A stretch of 64,000 bases of DNA from Fischerella sp. JS2 (GCF_032393985.1 NZ_CP135918.1:1302001-1366000), one strand, 5' to 3'; counted from the stretch's first letter, positions 1-11,258 are shown. The notes: generated by a model from the letters alone, not told the origin. A program made the numbers and translations.

Positions 1-66
1 GGTGTGGGAAGCCACTGCGGTGGACTCCTTTCCCAGCATAAAGAAAGAGGCGTCACCTGGCGTTGT

Positions 67-215
67 AGGGAAAGAGAAATTTTACTCCTTCATTATTAAC
101 TTTGTTCATGGAGTCTCTTGCAAAAGTGACTTTTGCAAAATTTTGGTAAAGGGGTGCATGTTAAAGGTTAAAGTGTTTTTATTTTCCTTGCTCCCTACCC
201 CTTTAACCTTTCCCC
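67..215. repeat. Dispersed noncoding repeat with inverted arms, copy 1
   Basis: This stretch resembles 11259-11358: both begin with a GTAGGGaAAaGAAATTTT-like segment and CTCCTTCATT, pass through TTTTGCAAAA, and end in inverted A/G-rich and T/C-rich arms. Here an 11-bp perfect inverted repeat, AAAGGTTAAAG at 163-173 and CTTTAACCTTT at 201-211, can form a hairpin. It lies just downstream of the minus-strand gene ending at 222, so it may stop or protect that transcript, but no U-tract follows on the minus strand. I treat it as a dispersed intergenic repeat. Confidence 0.5.
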
Positions 216-221
216 CAACTT

Positions 222-1301
222 TTAATAACCATCCACTGACCAATGGGGAGGGTCATTAGTCAGTTTGTATACACCATAAGATTCACCTACTTTCCATAAA
301 GTTTTATTCAAAGCAGCATTACAAGGTTCACCAACGCTAATCATTCTACCGTTTTTATCCCTAATATTAATCTTGCCATCCCAGGTTACATTCCAGTCAA
401 TTGCTAATCTTTGAATATGGCGAGAATTTAAAGATACAGGATTACCACCTACACCATAAGCTACTACCATATCTTTAGCAGCTTGTACTGAACCTGCATT
501 GGTATAATGCACCCAATTAATATCAACTCCATTCATAGCTGGTACATATTGGGGGGATATTTCTTGGCGATTAATTCTAGCCGAATAATGCATTAGATAA
601 GCACGTTCTTTAGGACGATGGGTAGCAGTAACAATCACCTGACAGCCAGCATCAATCAAAGCTTTTTGAAAGGCTTCTACTTTTTGACGAAACGGAGAAG
701 CTAAATCAGCAATTAGCTTACTTGTAGGAAAATATTCAATCCAATGGGAACCACTCAGACGAAATCTTTGTGTTTTCGCATAAGTATTAAATATATCTAT
801 TGCTTGAATAAAATTTGACCCTAGTTTTTGCTTAGTGGCATTGCTCAAAGCTTGTTCTAATTCACCACGTAGACGTACATCTCTTTTTTTATATGCTTCA
901 GCTAATCCTTTGGTACTTATATTACCAAAATCACCATCTACTGTTAATGGGGGATTGAGTTGTGCTACCTGATTCAAACACTTTTGTAAATCCTTAACTT
1001 CTGTCTCGCCAAAGCCGAGATAATTCAGCAATGTACTAGCAGAAAGGTTAGGGATTTTAGCAATAAAACCTTGAGTAGCAGCTTTACTATATGTGTTATT
1101 ACCAACAATTCCATCAGCTTCTAAGCCATTTCTTTGTTGATAAATATGAGTAGCTTCTTCAGTGACTTTACCAAAGTCACCATCGACAGTTTGAATTGGA
1201 TATTCAGCTTCTTTTAAAAAGCTTTGCCACGCACTTACATAAATTCCATTAGAACCAATTCTGAGAACTGGTAATTTCAGTACAGTAATGTTAAAAGCCA
1301 T
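222..1301 (-). CDS. Peptidoglycan-binding M15-like (DD-peptidase fold) peptidase
   Basis: The protein probably binds and cleaves cell-wall peptide cross-links. The N-terminal ~60 residues form a PG_binding_1 repeat (YVSAWQSFLKE, then VDGDFGKVTEEA and DGIVGNNTY); a second repeat near 105-140 carries TVDGDFGNIST. The C-terminal ~150 residues resemble the M15/VanY zinc peptidase fold: VTATHRP, then SRHIQRLAIDWN, which fits the family's SxHxxGxAxD zinc motif loosely, and a late PPHWS, the usual position of the last zinc histidine. There is no signal peptide. The frame opens upstream at a TTG (1313), but the ATG at 1301 has a GGAG Shine-Dalgarno about 7 bases before it, so I choose 1301. Next to the amidase gene on the same strand, about 115 bp downstream of it. 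Fold assignment is good; the catalytic details are inferred. Confidence 0.75.
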   Translation of the reverse strand: MAFNITVLKLPVLRIGSNGIYVSAWQSFLKEAEYPIQTVDGDFGKVTEEATHIYQQRNGLEADGIVGNNTYSKAATQGFIAKIPNLSASTLLNYLGFGETEVKDLQKCLNQVAQLNPPLTVDGDFGNISTKGLAEAYKKRDVRLRGELEQALSNATKQKLGSNFIQAIDIFNTYAKTQRFRLSGSHWIEYFPTSKLIADLASPFRQKVEAFQKALIDAGCQVIVTATHRPKERAYLMHYSARINRQEISPQYVPAMNGVDINWVHYTNAGSVQAAKDMVVAYGVGGNPVSLNSRHIQRLAIDWNVTWDGKINIRDKNGRMISVGEPCNAALNKTLWKVGESYGVYKLTNDPPHWSVDGY

Positions 1302-1324
1302 AGATTTCTCCAATATAGTTATTA

Positions 1325-1397
1325 GTTAGTAGTTAGTAGATAAAAAAGACGCAAAGCTTCGCTAACCTATAGAGTTTTCTTGCCACTAACTACTAAC
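1325..1397. repeat. 13-bp perfect inverted repeat between cell-wall genes
   Basis: GTTAGTAGTTAGT at 1325-1337 is the exact complement of ACTAACTACTAAC at 1385-1397, with a 47-base loop. It sits between the amidase gene and the peptidase gene, both on the minus strand. Similar ACTAAC-type strings occur near 63415, so this belongs to the common dispersed repeats of this genome. A weak transcript-attenuating hairpin is possible. Confidence 0.5.
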
Positions 1398-1416
1398 CAT
1401 TAACCACTAACATTGA

Positions 1417-2358
1417 CTAACCAATTAATTTTTGCCAAGTAATAGGCCCGACAATTCCATCAGCAGTCAAACCATTTTGTTGCTGAAATCTCTTCATTGC
1501 TGCTTCTGTTTGTGGTCCATAAATACCATCAATTTCCACACCCAAGCGGAATTGCAAGTATCTGACAACTATACCACCTGCATGATTAACTCTAATAACT
1601 CGTTTCGCTAAAATTTGATTAATTGCATTCCAGGTAGTGTCTCCAGCAATTCCCGTCTGTTGAATGCCAACAATACTTTGAAATTTTTCTATTGCCGATT
1701 TAGTTGCAGCACCATTAACGCCATCCTCTAACAGAGACCTACCATTTTTATCGGTAATTTTGAGCCGATTTAAAGCTTTTTGCAATCTCTGGACAGTTGT
1801 ATCTGGATTTTCTTCTTCATCTGCTACAGGAGGTACAGGAGTAGTAGGTAATTGACCAGTTAATCCTTTGACGATCGCATTCGCCATTGCCTCTGGATTA
1901 TACAGATTCATGTCTTTTTGCGAGTCCACAAAACACCCTTCTACCAAAATTGCAGGCATATTGGTATTTTTGAGGACAAATAGGTGACTGCCATTTTTGA
2001 CGCCACGATTAAAAAAGCCTAATTTCACAATTTCATCCAACACAGGTTTAGCTATTTTCCTGCCAGTATCGCTAGTTGCATATACTTCTGTACCATTCGC
2101 TTGACCATTAAATTTATTAAAATGAATGGATACATAAATATCTACTTTATTAGCATTTGCTGTAGCGCATCTTTTCCTCAACGATTCCCCTACTGTTGAG
2201 GCTCTGTCTGGTTTACAATTTACAACTTGATGCCCTAAAGCTCTTAACTTAGATATAACTCTGTTGCCTACATCTAAAGTCAAATTATCCTCAATTTTAA
2301 TTCCTCTTGCACCAGTATCGGGTGGGCAATTATGCCCAATGTCTATTCCAAATTTCAT
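1417..2358 (-). CDS. N-acetylmuramoyl-L-alanine amidase (Amidase_3) with two PG-binding repeats
   Basis: Zinc amidase that cuts the bond between MurNAc and the stem peptide. Residues 1-170 are the Amidase_3 catalytic domain: the N-terminal FGIDIGHN supplies the first zinc His, the Glu after IKI is the probable second ligand, VSIHFNKF gives the third His, and ILVEGCFVDS carries the catalytic Glu. A Pro-rich linker follows, then two PG_binding_1 repeats (about 185-250 and 255-313, with VDGIYGPQTEAA-type cores). No signal peptide is visible, as for the neighbouring peptidase; such enzymes may be released by another route. An AAGGAGAAG ribosome site stands directly before the ATG at 2358. Probably co-transcribed with the M15-like gene. 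Confidence 0.88.
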   Translation of the reverse strand: MKFGIDIGHNCPPDTGARGIKIEDNLTLDVGNRVISKLRALGHQVVNCKPDRASTVGESLRKRCATANANKVDIYVSIHFNKFNGQANGTEVYATSDTGRKIAKPVLDEIVKLGFFNRGVKNGSHLFVLKNTNMPAILVEGCFVDSQKDMNLYNPEAMANAIVKGLTGQLPTTPVPPVADEEENPDTTVQRLQKALNRLKITDKNGRSLLEDGVNGAATKSAIEKFQSIVGIQQTGIAGDTTWNAINQILAKRVIRVNHAGGIVVRYLQFRLGVEIDGIYGPQTEAAMKRFQQQNGLTADGIVGPITWQKLIG

Positions 2359-2826
2359 TTGCTTCTCCTTGAATAAATTGTTTAATAATTCTGCTAATAT
2401 TTAATTTTGTTTAATTTTGAATAGATTCATTACTAATTGCCGATATAGCAAACAAAACTTAAGTATTTTAGCTAGTATAATGCGCTAGGCAACTATATAT
2501 AATGATACTGCCTACCAGCAATTCATTGTAACAAAGAAAATTCTTAAAGATGGTTGCTCAAAAATTCGCAACAAACGTTGTTGGACATGTGAGTTTCAGC
2601 CGCGCTGTTAATTATGGCTAATATGAATTAAAGCAGTGACAAGGATCACAATTTGAGAAATCGATTTTAGTAGAGTTGAGTTAAAAGCTTTGAAACTTAT
2701 TTATTGAGAATTAAGAAATTAGGTGTAAGACATGACTTTTACTACTCTCAAAAAATAAGATTTTCTCAGCACCATACTAGAATTTTTATGAGAGGATGTT
2801 CAATACAGGGTTAAAAAAAGCACGTT
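2359..2826. other. Divergent intergenic region, no gene seen
   Basis: About 470 bp of A/T-rich DNA separates the minus-strand amidase gene from the plus-strand SGNH hydrolase gene. It must contain the promoters for both. I see no open frame of note, no clear terminator, and only short imperfect palindromes such as the CAACAA/TTGTTG pair near 2569-2583. Confidence 0.5.
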
Positions 2827-4443
2827 ATGGCTAATCTTACTTCTGCACAACTACAGAGCGATATTCAAATACCTCCGGATGTACAAGTGCGGTTTGAAGC
2901 ACGAAAACCAATCACAGACCCAACTTTGGGTATTTCTGTGAATGTCAATAAGCAAGGAACACCTCAGCATCGGCTGGTGACTATTGGTGATTCAATTACA
3001 CATGGTTTTCAAAGTGGGGCAATTTTTAATACACGCCTATCCTATCCTGCAATTATCGCTAGGGAAATGGGTTGGAAACAGTTGCGTTATCCTAACTATG
3101 ATTCACCAGGTGATGGATTGCCATTAAACTTAGAATCTCTAGCTCGTAATCTCCAGCAAAAGTTTGGTGACAATGTCAACTTTTTAGAATTTTTGCCAGC
3201 TTTGCTATTTTTACGTAACTTCTTAGATAAAACTGAAGATTACTGGGAACGTGGCGAAGGTTCACTACTACTAAATCAACGTGAGATTAATCACAACTTA
3301 GCTGTTTACGGTTGGGATTTGCGAAATATCCTCTCACGCAATGCAGATATTTGCATTGATATTATTAATAATTACAAAACTCAAGATGATTTTTGGCAAC
3401 AGATTGTTGATAATCATAATGAACGCGCCACTATCCGGGTTTTGAACTCAGCCAGAGATGCAAATGGCAAAGCACTCACACCTTTGCAAGCAGCCGCAGC
3501 ACTTGGTGCTGAAGGAACAACAGAAACAGAAGGAATTGAAACTTTGATTGTCTTTATTGGTGCAAATAATGCTCTCGGCAGTATTCTCACATTTAATATT
3601 GTATGGACTGATACTGGCTATGATAACATGACAGTCAACGATCAATATACTGTCTGGCGTCCAATTCATTTCAAAGCAGAACTAGACCAGGTTGTGGCTG
3701 AAGTCAAGAAAATTCGCGCTCGGCATGTGCTTTTTGGCACAGTACCTCACATTACTATTGTACCCTTTGCTAAGGGAGTAAGTAGTAAAGTTACACAGGG
3801 TTCACGTTACTTTCCTTACTACACTTTACCTTGGATTGCAGATGCAGATTTTAATCCCAAGAAACATCCACATCTTACCGAAGCAGAAGTGAGAGTGATC
3901 GACAGTGCTATTGATCAGTACAATGAATATATTACTGATGCAGTGCGGCAAGCGAGAACCGAAGGTAGAGATTGGTATTTACTAGATACTTGTGGATTAC
4001 TTGATAGGCTGGCATTCCGCCGTTATTTAGAAGATAATACTGCTAGACCTTCTTGGTGGGAAGAAGTTGGTGGAGCCTACGAACTACCACCAGAATTGCA
4101 AGCACTTTCACCTGTTCCCGACTCTCGCTTTTTCATCTCTGGGTCAAATGGTCGTACTCAAGGCGGTTTGTTCTCTTTAGATGGAATTCATCCTACCACC
4201 ATTGGTTACGGCATTCTTGCTCAGGAAGTGATCAAGATTATGCAATTAGCAGGTGTAAAGTTTTATGAGAGTGATGGTCAAACCGAACGTACGGGAGAAG
4301 TGAAAGTTGATTTTCAGCGATTAGTTAGTGAAGATACATTAATTTATCAGCCACCACGAAACGTTGCAGATATCCTCAAGATAATTGGCGAACTGGATAA
4401 GAGATTTAATATTGTGAGTCAGCTGTTGAAGAGAAATTACTAG
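2827..4443 (+). CDS. SGNH/GDSL-family hydrolase
   Basis: Serine esterase or lipase-like hydrolase of unknown substrate. Block I is VTIGDSITHGF near residue 52 (catalytic Ser). The Asn block is IFIGANNAL near 243, and block V is DGIHPTTIGYG near 452, giving the Asp and His of the triad. At 538 residues the protein is much longer than a minimal GDSL enzyme (200-250). The extra sequence lies mainly between blocks I and III. No signal peptide or membrane segment is obvious, so it may be cytoplasmic. It starts at an ATG. It stands alone on the plus strand beside cell-wall hydrolases, which hints at an envelope or storage-lipid role without proving it. Confidence 0.8.
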   Translation: MANLTSAQLQSDIQIPPDVQVRFEARKPITDPTLGISVNVNKQGTPQHRLVTIGDSITHGFQSGAIFNTRLSYPAIIAREMGWKQLRYPNYDSPGDGLPLNLESLARNLQQKFGDNVNFLEFLPALLFLRNFLDKTEDYWERGEGSLLLNQREINHNLAVYGWDLRNILSRNADICIDIINNYKTQDDFWQQIVDNHNERATIRVLNSARDANGKALTPLQAAAALGAEGTTETEGIETLIVFIGANNALGSILTFNIVWTDTGYDNMTVNDQYTVWRPIHFKAELDQVVAEVKKIRARHVLFGTVPHITIVPFAKGVSSKVTQGSRYFPYYTLPWIADADFNPKKHPHLTEAEVRVIDSAIDQYNEYITDAVRQARTEGRDWYLLDTCGLLDRLAFRRYLEDNTARPSWWEEVGGAYELPPELQALSPVPDSRFFISGSNGRTQGGLFSLDGIHPTTIGYGILAQEVIKIMQLAGVKFYESDGQTERTGEVKVDFQRLVSEDTLIYQPPRNVADILKIIGELDKRFNIVSQLLKRNY

Positions 4444-4883
4444 AAAAATCAGGACTAGAGGTTATACTATTTTGGATTTTAGATTTTGCGAAAAGTTTGT
4501 AGGCACGAAGTGGCTTCCCTTAAGGGTGCTAGGGCTTGGGGCATCTACAAAGCAGCGTCCCGGAGGGAACCTCAAAGCTTTTCAAGACGGATTGGGAAAC
4601 TCTTTCTAAATAAGAGTTTTGTAAATCTATCTGTTGTATTCTTTTTTGAAATTGGTGTTAGGAAAGAATTTAATAGTTTTATTTTTTGACTAAGTACAGC
4701 TTTTGTAAAATCGTAGCATTTTTAAACGCAGAGTCACGCGGAGTAAGCGCAGAGTCACGCAGAGTCTTTTTATAGAGAATTCGCTACGAATGAAATGAAA
4801 TGTTGTACTTAGCTTTTAACACTTGCTTGGTATTAGCCCTAGTTCTGGTAAAACTCTGGAGATAATGCGATCGCTATCCTAAA
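4444..4883. repeat. Intergenic region with direct repeats
   Basis: No credible gene. The 13-mer CGCAGAGTCACGC occurs at 4727-4739 and 4748-4760 inside a longer tandem-like tract of CGCAGAGT strings, a repeat type frequent in Nostocales. A G/C-rich patch around 4495-4580 contains short mirrored CTTCCCTTAAGGG and CCCGGAGGG segments. The region lies between convergent genes, so a terminator function is plausible. Confidence 0.5.
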
Positions 4884-7800
4884 TCATCTGTGTTCAACGA
4901 TTGCACCCAGTTCTAACAATGTTGATTTTTGTGCTTGTGTTATACCTGTCACACCATAAATATTCATACCCTCATACAAGCGTTCTGCTCTTAAAGTCTT
5001 GATGCATTCTTTTGTTTGTACATCCCATAACTTGATAGTAGCATTACCATCGCCACTCACCAGCATTTTTCCGTCATAACTAAAGTCAACGGACATCACC
5101 CAGGTATTATGTCCTGCTAATGTAGCAATACAGTCACCGGTGGCGACATCCCAGAGTTTGATTGTACCGTCACTGCTACAACTAGCAACAATACTACCAT
5201 CTGGACTAAAAGCGATCGCCCAAATCCATTCTTGATGTCCCCGCAGTATGTGTATACAATCTCCTGTGTGGATATCCCATATTCTCACTGTGCGGTCGGC
5301 ACTACTAGCAGTAGCAAACAATAAACCATCCGGACTATAACTCACCCACCAAACCCAACTATCATGTCCTGTAAAGGTTTGACAGCATTGCTTGGTTGCT
5401 AAATCCCAGATTCTGACTGTGTCATCAAAACTCCCCACAGCCAATTTTTGACGATCTGGACTAAAAGCAGTTGACATCGTAATGTGTTCTGGGAAGGTAT
5501 ACAGCAGTTGACCACTAGCCACATCCCAAAGTTTAACAGTATGGTCATAACTACTGCTTGCCAACATACAACCGTCAGGACTGAAAGTGACCCCTGTTAC
5601 CAAACCTGCATGTCCGTGTAAAACTTTTGTACACTCACCCGTTACCACATCCCATAATCTGATTGTTTGGTCAGCGCTACCACTAGCCAAAGTACAACCA
5701 TCACGACTAAAGCTAACTGCAAAGATAAAATCTGTATGACCGCGCAAACAGCGACATTCCCCCTCCAGTGTCCATAACCTCACAATCCGGTCTTCGCCTC
5801 CACTGGCAATAATTCCCTCAGGACTAAAAACAACTGATGAAAACCAGTTTTGCCTACCTTGGAATGTTCGGACACACTCTCCACTAGCTGTATCCCATAA
5901 CTTTAGCGAAAAGTCATCACCGCCAGTAGCCAGCAAGGTTCCCTGGGGGTTGACGGCGTTGACATACACTGCATTCGTATGCCCTTGCAATATTCTCACA
6001 CATTGCTGAGTACTTACATCCCATAGTCGCACCGTCCGTTCAATACTAGAACTAGCCAGAATTTTTCCGTCACCAATAAAAGAGATTGCAAATACTCCAT
6101 TGGTGTGTCCTTTGAGAACACCAACACATGTACCCTCATTTATATCCCAAAGTCTGATTGTTTGGTCTAAACTGCTACTAGCAAGTAAGGGCGAACAGTT
6201 GTTCACCCCTAAACTACTAAAGGTCACACACCTGATCCAATCAGTATGTCCTTCCAATGTTTTAATATACTGACCAGTAGTAAAATCCCAGAGTTTTACA
6301 GTATGATCGTCGCTGCCACTAGCGATGATACCTCCCGCTAGGAATTTTGGATTTGGGATTTGAGATTTTGGATTATTTTGATGATTAAATTGTTTGTTAA
6401 TTTCAGTTGGGGACATCGATACAAAAGCTACAGACCAAACTCCGCTAGTGTGTCCTTGGAGAATTTGGCTACATTCCCCTGCGTTAATATCCCAAATTCT
6501 AATAGTTGAGTCTATACTACAGCTAATTAAAGTCTTACCGTCGGGTGTAAACACAACAGTACGAACTCCGCCTGTATGTCCTTGGATAGTTCGCAAGCAC
6601 TGCCCAGTGGTCACATCCCAAAGTTTAATTGTACAGTCTTCTCCAGCAGTGGCAAGTCTACAACCATCTGGACTAAAAGCAACTCCCCAAACAATACCTG
6701 AATGACCCTGATAACTCATCACCAGATGAGTACTAGCAACATCCCAAAGCAGAAGATAACCATCTGTGTGAGTAGTTGCCAAAGTTTTACCATCAGGACT
6801 AAACGCCGCACACATAGCGGTTGCAAAGGTTTTGGCAAACACTGATTGGGATAAGTCAGCACCAGCAAAGTTAACTTGCTTGAGGGGGGTATCTTGGAGA
6901 TATGCTTGCCAGATTGTCAGATGCGAGAAGTCATAACCTGTTAAGTCTGTTTGCAGATGAGACAACAGATTAATAATGTTACCTGCTGCGTAACCTGGTT
7001 CTGGCTCAATTTGAGATGTGAGATTTGGGATTTGGGATTGAGTTCGTAGATCATTGAGAATCTCAACCAGCCTAGTTTCTATGGCTTGTTTGCTTCGCAG
7101 TGACAGTAATAATTGCTCAATTACTGGTTCGAGAATGAGTTTGGTTTGGGCAAGCCGGATATAATCTTTAGCGATCGCTTTGATCAAAGCATGGCTTTCT
7201 ATGATGAGGTGGTGGGGTGATGTGGTGGTGGGGTGAGAGTTTCTCCCCATCTCCCTATCTCTCCATCTCCCAATCTCCGTCGCCACCCCCTGAATCAAAT
7301 CATCTGTGACATACTCCATGACTACAGGTTGGAGGGTGAATCGCACTCCAGATGAGGGGACTGATTTTTTTTCAATTAAATTACGTCTCGCTAGTGACTC
7401 CAATGCTTCTAGCAGTTTCATTGGTGCTACAGGCAATACTAAGTCACTACGTAATTCTGCCATCGTCACTGGTTCTCGATTGATTGCTAACCAGTACATC
7501 AAGTCTTTTTCGAGTTTAGATAGTCTTTGAAATTGCTGAGACAACAAGTCTGAAATACTACCAAAAACTGTACTACCTTGAGCGAGGAATTCAGTAATAT
7601 TACCAGCAAATAACTCGCCAATTGTAGTAGCAATGATTTTTAATGCTAGGGGATTACCTGCGTAATATTGAATCAAGTCTTGCCATTGAGTATCCGAACC
7701 GTAGAAAAAATTTTTAGTTTTTACTAATTCCAACGCCGCGATCGCATTTAACCCTGATAATTGTATTGATCGGACTGGTAGAGTTTCACCTTCAATAGCT

Positions 7801-8681
7801 ACGATCTGTTGAGGCTTTTCTCGACTTGTCAATACTATGCAGCTTTGATGGGCTGTTTCTCCCACTTGCTGCAATAATTGTCCATATTCTTCATATCCAG
7901 CTTGGTAATGTCCGCATTGTTCCCCACTTGCCAGAATCGATTCGGCGTTGTCTAGCACAATTAAACAACGATGCGATCGCAAATGTGCCATGAATTGAGA
8001 AACTAACACAGGCGTAGCAACTCTAGTTACATTGCCCAGATTTTCTGACAGATTCAGTGGTTGACCGTTAGCAAAAAAATGAAGCAAGTTACTCAGCAAT
8101 TCACCCAATGGTGGACTGTTGCGGAGACTACGCCACACCACAAACTCAAATTCTGCTTGAATCTGCTGTGCTAGTTTAATCCCGAGTGTGGTTTTGCCTA
8201 TTCCACCCATCCCTAACACAGCAATCAGCCGACAATGATCATTAACAATCCAATACTCTAACTTACTCAGTTCCTCTGTACGACCGAAAAAAATCGAAAC
8301 ATCAACAGCCTCACCCCAGTCTCTGAGGAGAGAAGGGGAAGACAAGACAGAGGGGGGAGACAAGGGAGAAAAATAGCTTCCTTGTCCTCCTTGTCCTGCT
8401 TGTCCTCCCTGTCCCATTCTCACATAATCACTTTTCGCCAACTCTAACCCAAAGCCTCTAAAGAAGTAGTCAAGGGTTTGCTTATCAACTCCTTCTTCTC
8501 GTGCCAAAACTTTGGAAACAGTAAAGGGAGAAAGTTGGGTGCGATCGCTCAATTCTTCCAGAGTAAATCTGGCTCCATCATTTTCCAGAATCTCTGCTTC
8601 ATGCCTAGCCTTTTGCAGTTTTTGCCATCCTTGCGGGCTGAGGATTACACCACGTCTGCGTCTTTGCTTGTGTAGTTCCAT
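4884..8681 (-). CDS. STAND-type NB-ARC ATPase with HTH-like N-terminus and 14 WD40 repeats
   Basis: Large signalling or sensor protein of 1265 residues. Residues 1-85 look like a helix-turn-helix-like domain ([20 protein letters not shown]). The NB-ARC ATPase follows, with a Walker A motif GMGGIGKTT at 157-165, a LIVLDN Walker B near 241 and GNPLALK near 343. From about 640 to 1235 I count 14 WD40 blades ending in LWD, IWD or LWT, enough for two seven-bladed propellers. In this family the propellers usually sense a ligand and the NB-ARC domain oligomerises on ATP; the output here is unclear, perhaps the N-terminal domain. Low-complexity insertions ([11 protein letters not shown] near 91-101, [32 protein letters not shown]) match intergenic repeats of this genome read in frame. 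No clear ribosome site precedes the ATG. Confidence 0.85.
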   Translation of the reverse strand: MELHKQRRRRGVILSPQGWQKLQKARHEAEILENDGARFTLEELSDRTQLSPFTVSKVLAREEGVDKQTLDYFFRGFGLELAKSDYVRMGQGGQAGQGGQGSYFSPLSPPSVLSSPSLLRDWGEAVDVSIFFGRTEELSKLEYWIVNDHCRLIAVLGMGGIGKTTLGIKLAQQIQAEFEFVVWRSLRNSPPLGELLSNLLHFFANGQPLNLSENLGNVTRVATPVLVSQFMAHLRSHRCLIVLDNAESILASGEQCGHYQAGYEEYGQLLQQVGETAHQSCIVLTSREKPQQIVAIEGETLPVRSIQLSGLNAIAALELVKTKNFFYGSDTQWQDLIQYYAGNPLALKIIATTIGELFAGNITEFLAQGSTVFGSISDLLSQQFQRLSKLEKDLMYWLAINREPVTMAELRSDLVLPVAPMKLLEALESLARRNLIEKKSVPSSGVRFTLQPVVMEYVTDDLIQGVATEIGRWRDREMGRNSHPTTTSPHHLIIESHALIKAIAKDYIRLAQTKLILEPVIEQLLLSLRSKQAIETRLVEILNDLRTQSQIPNLTSQIEPEPGYAAGNIINLLSHLQTDLTGYDFSHLTIWQAYLQDTPLKQVNFAGADLSQSVFAKTFATAMCAAFSPDGKTLATTHTDGYLLLWDVASTHLVMSYQGHSGIVWGVAFSPDGCRLATAGEDCTIKLWDVTTGQCLRTIQGHTGGVRTVVFTPDGKTLISCSIDSTIRIWDINAGECSQILQGHTSGVWSVAFVSMSPTEINKQFNHQNNPKSQIPNPKFLAGGIIASGSDDHTVKLWDFTTGQYIKTLEGHTDWIRCVTFSSLGVNNCSPLLASSSLDQTIRLWDINEGTCVGVLKGHTNGVFAISFIGDGKILASSSIERTVRLWDVSTQQCVRILQGHTNAVYVNAVNPQGTLLATGGDDFSLKLWDTASGECVRTFQGRQNWFSSVVFSPEGIIASGGEDRIVRLWTLEGECRCLRGHTDFIFAVSFSRDGCTLASGSADQTIRLWDVVTGECTKVLHGHAGLVTGVTFSPDGCMLASSSYDHTVKLWDVASGQLLYTFPEHITMSTAFSPDRQKLAVGSFDDTVRIWDLATKQCCQTFTGHDSWVWWVSYSPDGLLFATASSADRTVRIWDIHTGDCIHILRGHQEWIWAIAFSPDGSIVASCSSDGTIKLWDVATGDCIATLAGHNTWVMSVDFSYDGKMLVSGDGNATIKLWDVQTKECIKTLRAERLYEGMNIYGVTGITQAQKSTLLELGAIVEHR

Positions 8682-8878
8682 TGGTTTACAAGGCTAACGC
8701 CTATTTTGAGATTTATTTTACTGGTTTTTAAGGAGCATATGGATCATAGCGAAACTTTTCACCAAGACTCCGCACCTGTGCTGACTCCGTGAGCCTTTGC
8801 GTTTAAATTGCTACTCTTTGACACAAACTTGTATTTAGATAAATACAGGAGATTGAATTAGCAAAGAAACTGACTACT

Positions 8879-8965
8879 ATGCAAACAAAGAAAATACTCA
8901 AAATAGCTTATGCGATCGCTTTGATCACAATTTTAACTCCGGCACAACCATTTCTCATAATGTGA
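8879..8965 (+). pseudogene. 28-codon signal-peptide-like remnant
   Basis: A short plus-strand frame of 28 codons encodes an N-terminus typical of exported proteins (two Lys, then IAYAIALITILTP and a short polar tail) and then stops at once. It lies alone between two minus-strand genes. It may be the leftover 5' end of a deleted secreted-protein gene or a chance frame. Confidence 0.22.
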
Positions 8966-9056
8966 ATTGAAACAACCAAAAAAATTGAGATACACGCATA
9001 GGGATGCAAACGCGATCGCATCAAGCATAATTTAATTATGGCAGCAACAAAACAAA

Positions 9057-9097
9057 CCACAAAGACACAAAGGACACTAAGCTTTGTGTCTTTGTGG
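9057..9097 (-). terminator. Intrinsic terminator of dnaK
   Basis: A perfect 16-bp inverted repeat: CCACAAAGACACAAAG at 9057-9072 pairs with CTTTGTGTCTTTGTGG at 9082-9097, with a 9-base loop. On the minus strand it starts 9 bases after the dnaK stop codon and is followed by the T-rich run TTTGTTTTG, as expected for Rho-independent termination. Similar arms occur after ndhK near 24293-24346. Confidence 0.8.
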
Positions 9098-9106
9098 TGA
9101 GCTAAT

Positions 9107-10981
9107 TTATTTGTTTTCTACAAAGTCGGCATCAATCACATCCTCACCACCACCTTTGTCATTGGTGGAAGTACTACCTGCTTGGGAGTAAACAGCACTA
9201 CCTATTTGCATCAAGGCTTGTTGAATATCGTTTGTGAGAGACTTCATGCGATCATAGTTTTCACGATCAATTGCTTCACGCAGGTCTTTAATCAAGCCTT
9301 CCAAACGAGTTTTGTCGGCAGGAGGCACTTTGTCGCCCAAGTCCTTGAGTTGTTTTTCAGCTTGGTAGGCAACAGAATCTGCGGTGTTTTTAGTATCCAC
9401 GCGATCGCGTCGTCTGCGGTCTTCTTCGGCATTGCGTTCGGCTTCCTTCACCATCCATTCGACTTCAGATTTATCCAGTGTGGACGCGCCGCTAATAGTG
9501 ATGGATTGTTGCTTACCAGTAGCTTTTTCTTTTGCCGACACCGACAAAATACCATTGGCATCAATATCAAATGTCACCTCAATTTGCGGCATACCACGTG
9601 GTGCGGGCGGAATGCCATCAAGCCGGAAGTTACCTAGACTTTTGTTGTCGGCTGCCATTTCCCGTTCTCCTTGCAGGATGTGGATTTCCACATTGGTTTG
9701 TCCATCGGCTGCGGTGGAGAAGATTTCTGATTTTTTGACGGGAATCGTGGTGTTGCGGGGAATAATTTTGGTCATCACACCACCTAAGGTTTCCACACCC
9801 AGTGACAAAGGAGTCACATCCAACAACAAGATGTCTTTTACATCCCCTACCAATACTCCAGCTTGAATCGCTGCACCGACAGCAACCACTTCATCTGGGT
9901 TCACACCTTGACACGGATCTTTACCTGTCATTTGCCGTACCAATTGCTGTACGGCAGGAATGCGCGTCGAACCACCGACTAATACGACTTCATCAATGTC
10001 AGCAGCCGTCAGTTTAGCATCGCGCAGAGCCTGATTGACAGGAACCCGGCAACGATCAAGTAGATCACTGCACATTTGCTCAAACTGCGCCCGTGTGAGG
10101 GTCATGTCTAGGTGTTTGGGGCCTTCTTGGGTTGCCGTAATAAAGGGCAGGTTAATGTTTGTTTGTGTTGCTCCTGAAAGTTCGATTTTGGCTTTTTCGG
10201 CGGCTTCGGTGAGGCGCTGCAAGGCTTGTTTATCTTTGCGCAGATCCACACCTTCGTTGCGTTGAAACTCCGTTGCTAGCCAATCAACAATTTTCTTGTC
10301 GAAGTCATCCCCACCTAAGTGAGTATCACCACTAGTGGATTTTACCTCAAACACACCATCACCTACTTCCAGAATCGAGACATCAAACGTACCGCCACCT
10401 AAGTCAAACACTAGGATGGTTTCGTTTGTTTTCTTGTCCAACCCGTAGGCGAGGGCTGCGGCAGTAGGTTCGTTGATAATCCGCAATACTTCAATCCCTG
10501 CAATGCGTCCGGCATCTTTAGTAGCTTGCCGCTGAGAGTCATTAAAGTAAGCTGGAACTGTAATCACCGCCTGTTTGACGGGTTCTCCCAAATAGGTACT
10601 GGCATCATCTACCAGTTTACGTAATACCTGAGCTGAAATTTCTTCTGGTGCGAATTGTTTGTTTTGGATGGGACAATCTAGCTTGACATTGCCATTGCTA
10701 TCACGCAAAACCTTGTAGGAAACTTGTTTAGCTTCGCCTGTAATTTCGTCGTATTTGCGTCCGATGAATCGCTTCACTGAATAAAAAGTATTTTCAGGAT
10801 TCATCACTGCTTGGCGTTTGGCAATTTGTCCAACCAATTTGTCACCAGTTTTAGTGTAGGCAACCACTGATGGAGTGGTGCGGCTGCCTTCTGCGTTGGC
10901 AATGACGACGGGTTGTCCGCCTTCCATCACAGCAACGCAGGAATTTGTAGTTCCTAAATCGATTCCAACAACTTTTGCCAT
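9107..10981 (-). CDS. dnaK: Molecular chaperone DnaK (Hsp70)
   Basis: ATP-driven chaperone that binds exposed hydrophobic peptides with DnaJ and GrpE. The ATPase domain covers about residues 1-380: [13 protein letters not shown] phosphate loop at 6-18, the [11 protein letters not shown] loop near 190-200, and [11 protein letters not shown] near 335-345. The substrate domain follows after the conserved linker [15 protein letters not shown]. The tail [12 protein letters not shown] is the usual charged DnaK end. Length 624 is typical. A strong AAGGAGGAG ribosome site precedes the ATG at 10981. No dnaJ or grpE is adjacent; instead hsp20 and ftsH lie upstream on the same strand, forming a stress and quality-control island. 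Cyanobacteria usually carry several dnaK paralogues. No CIRCE element was found upstream. Confidence 0.97.
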   Translation of the reverse strand: MAKVVGIDLGTTNSCVAVMEGGQPVVIANAEGSRTTPSVVAYTKTGDKLVGQIAKRQAVMNPENTFYSVKRFIGRKYDEITGEAKQVSYKVLRDSNGNVKLDCPIQNKQFAPEEISAQVLRKLVDDASTYLGEPVKQAVITVPAYFNDSQRQATKDAGRIAGIEVLRIINEPTAAALAYGLDKKTNETILVFDLGGGTFDVSILEVGDGVFEVKSTSGDTHLGGDDFDKKIVDWLATEFQRNEGVDLRKDKQALQRLTEAAEKAKIELSGATQTNINLPFITATQEGPKHLDMTLTRAQFEQMCSDLLDRCRVPVNQALRDAKLTAADIDEVVLVGGSTRIPAVQQLVRQMTGKDPCQGVNPDEVVAVGAAIQAGVLVGDVKDILLLDVTPLSLGVETLGGVMTKIIPRNTTIPVKKSEIFSTAADGQTNVEIHILQGEREMAADNKSLGNFRLDGIPPAPRGMPQIEVTFDIDANGILSVSAKEKATGKQQSITISGASTLDKSEVEWMVKEAERNAEEDRRRRDRVDTKNTADSVAYQAEKQLKDLGDKVPPADKTRLEGLIKDLREAIDRENYDRMKSLTNDIQQALMQIGSAVYSQAGSTSTNDKGGGEDVIDADFVENK

Positions 10982-11258
10982 TGAACTCCTCCTTTGAAAA
11001 TAGGGAACAGGGATCGGGGATTAACTTAATAGCAAACCCATGACCCATCTATGTTAATCGGTGTCCATCGGTGTACCTTACGGAAACCGCTTGCGCACGT
11101 CTACGTTCAAATTTTCATCCCCTCGTTGTGAGTTTGATCGCCCGTGGAGTCTGTCTTAAAAATAGGGAACAAGGAAGTCTTAACAGGAAAAAAATATTTT
11201 TATGGTAAGGTTCGTGGAATTTTTCCGTGATTAGCTCTTGAAAATGGGTGTAAGAATG

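Noticed and set aside
4486-4689. 67-codon plus-strand frame after the SGNH gene
   Set aside because: Runs through common intergenic repeats, has no protein-like pattern and no ribosome site.
9182-10265. Several plus-strand open frames opposite dnaK
   Set aside because: They are antisense shadows of a highly conserved gene with no ribosome sites and no plausible protein features.
10982-11258. Search for a CIRCE/HrcA operator upstream of dnaK
   Set aside because: No GCACTC-N9-GAGTGC-type inverted repeat is present.
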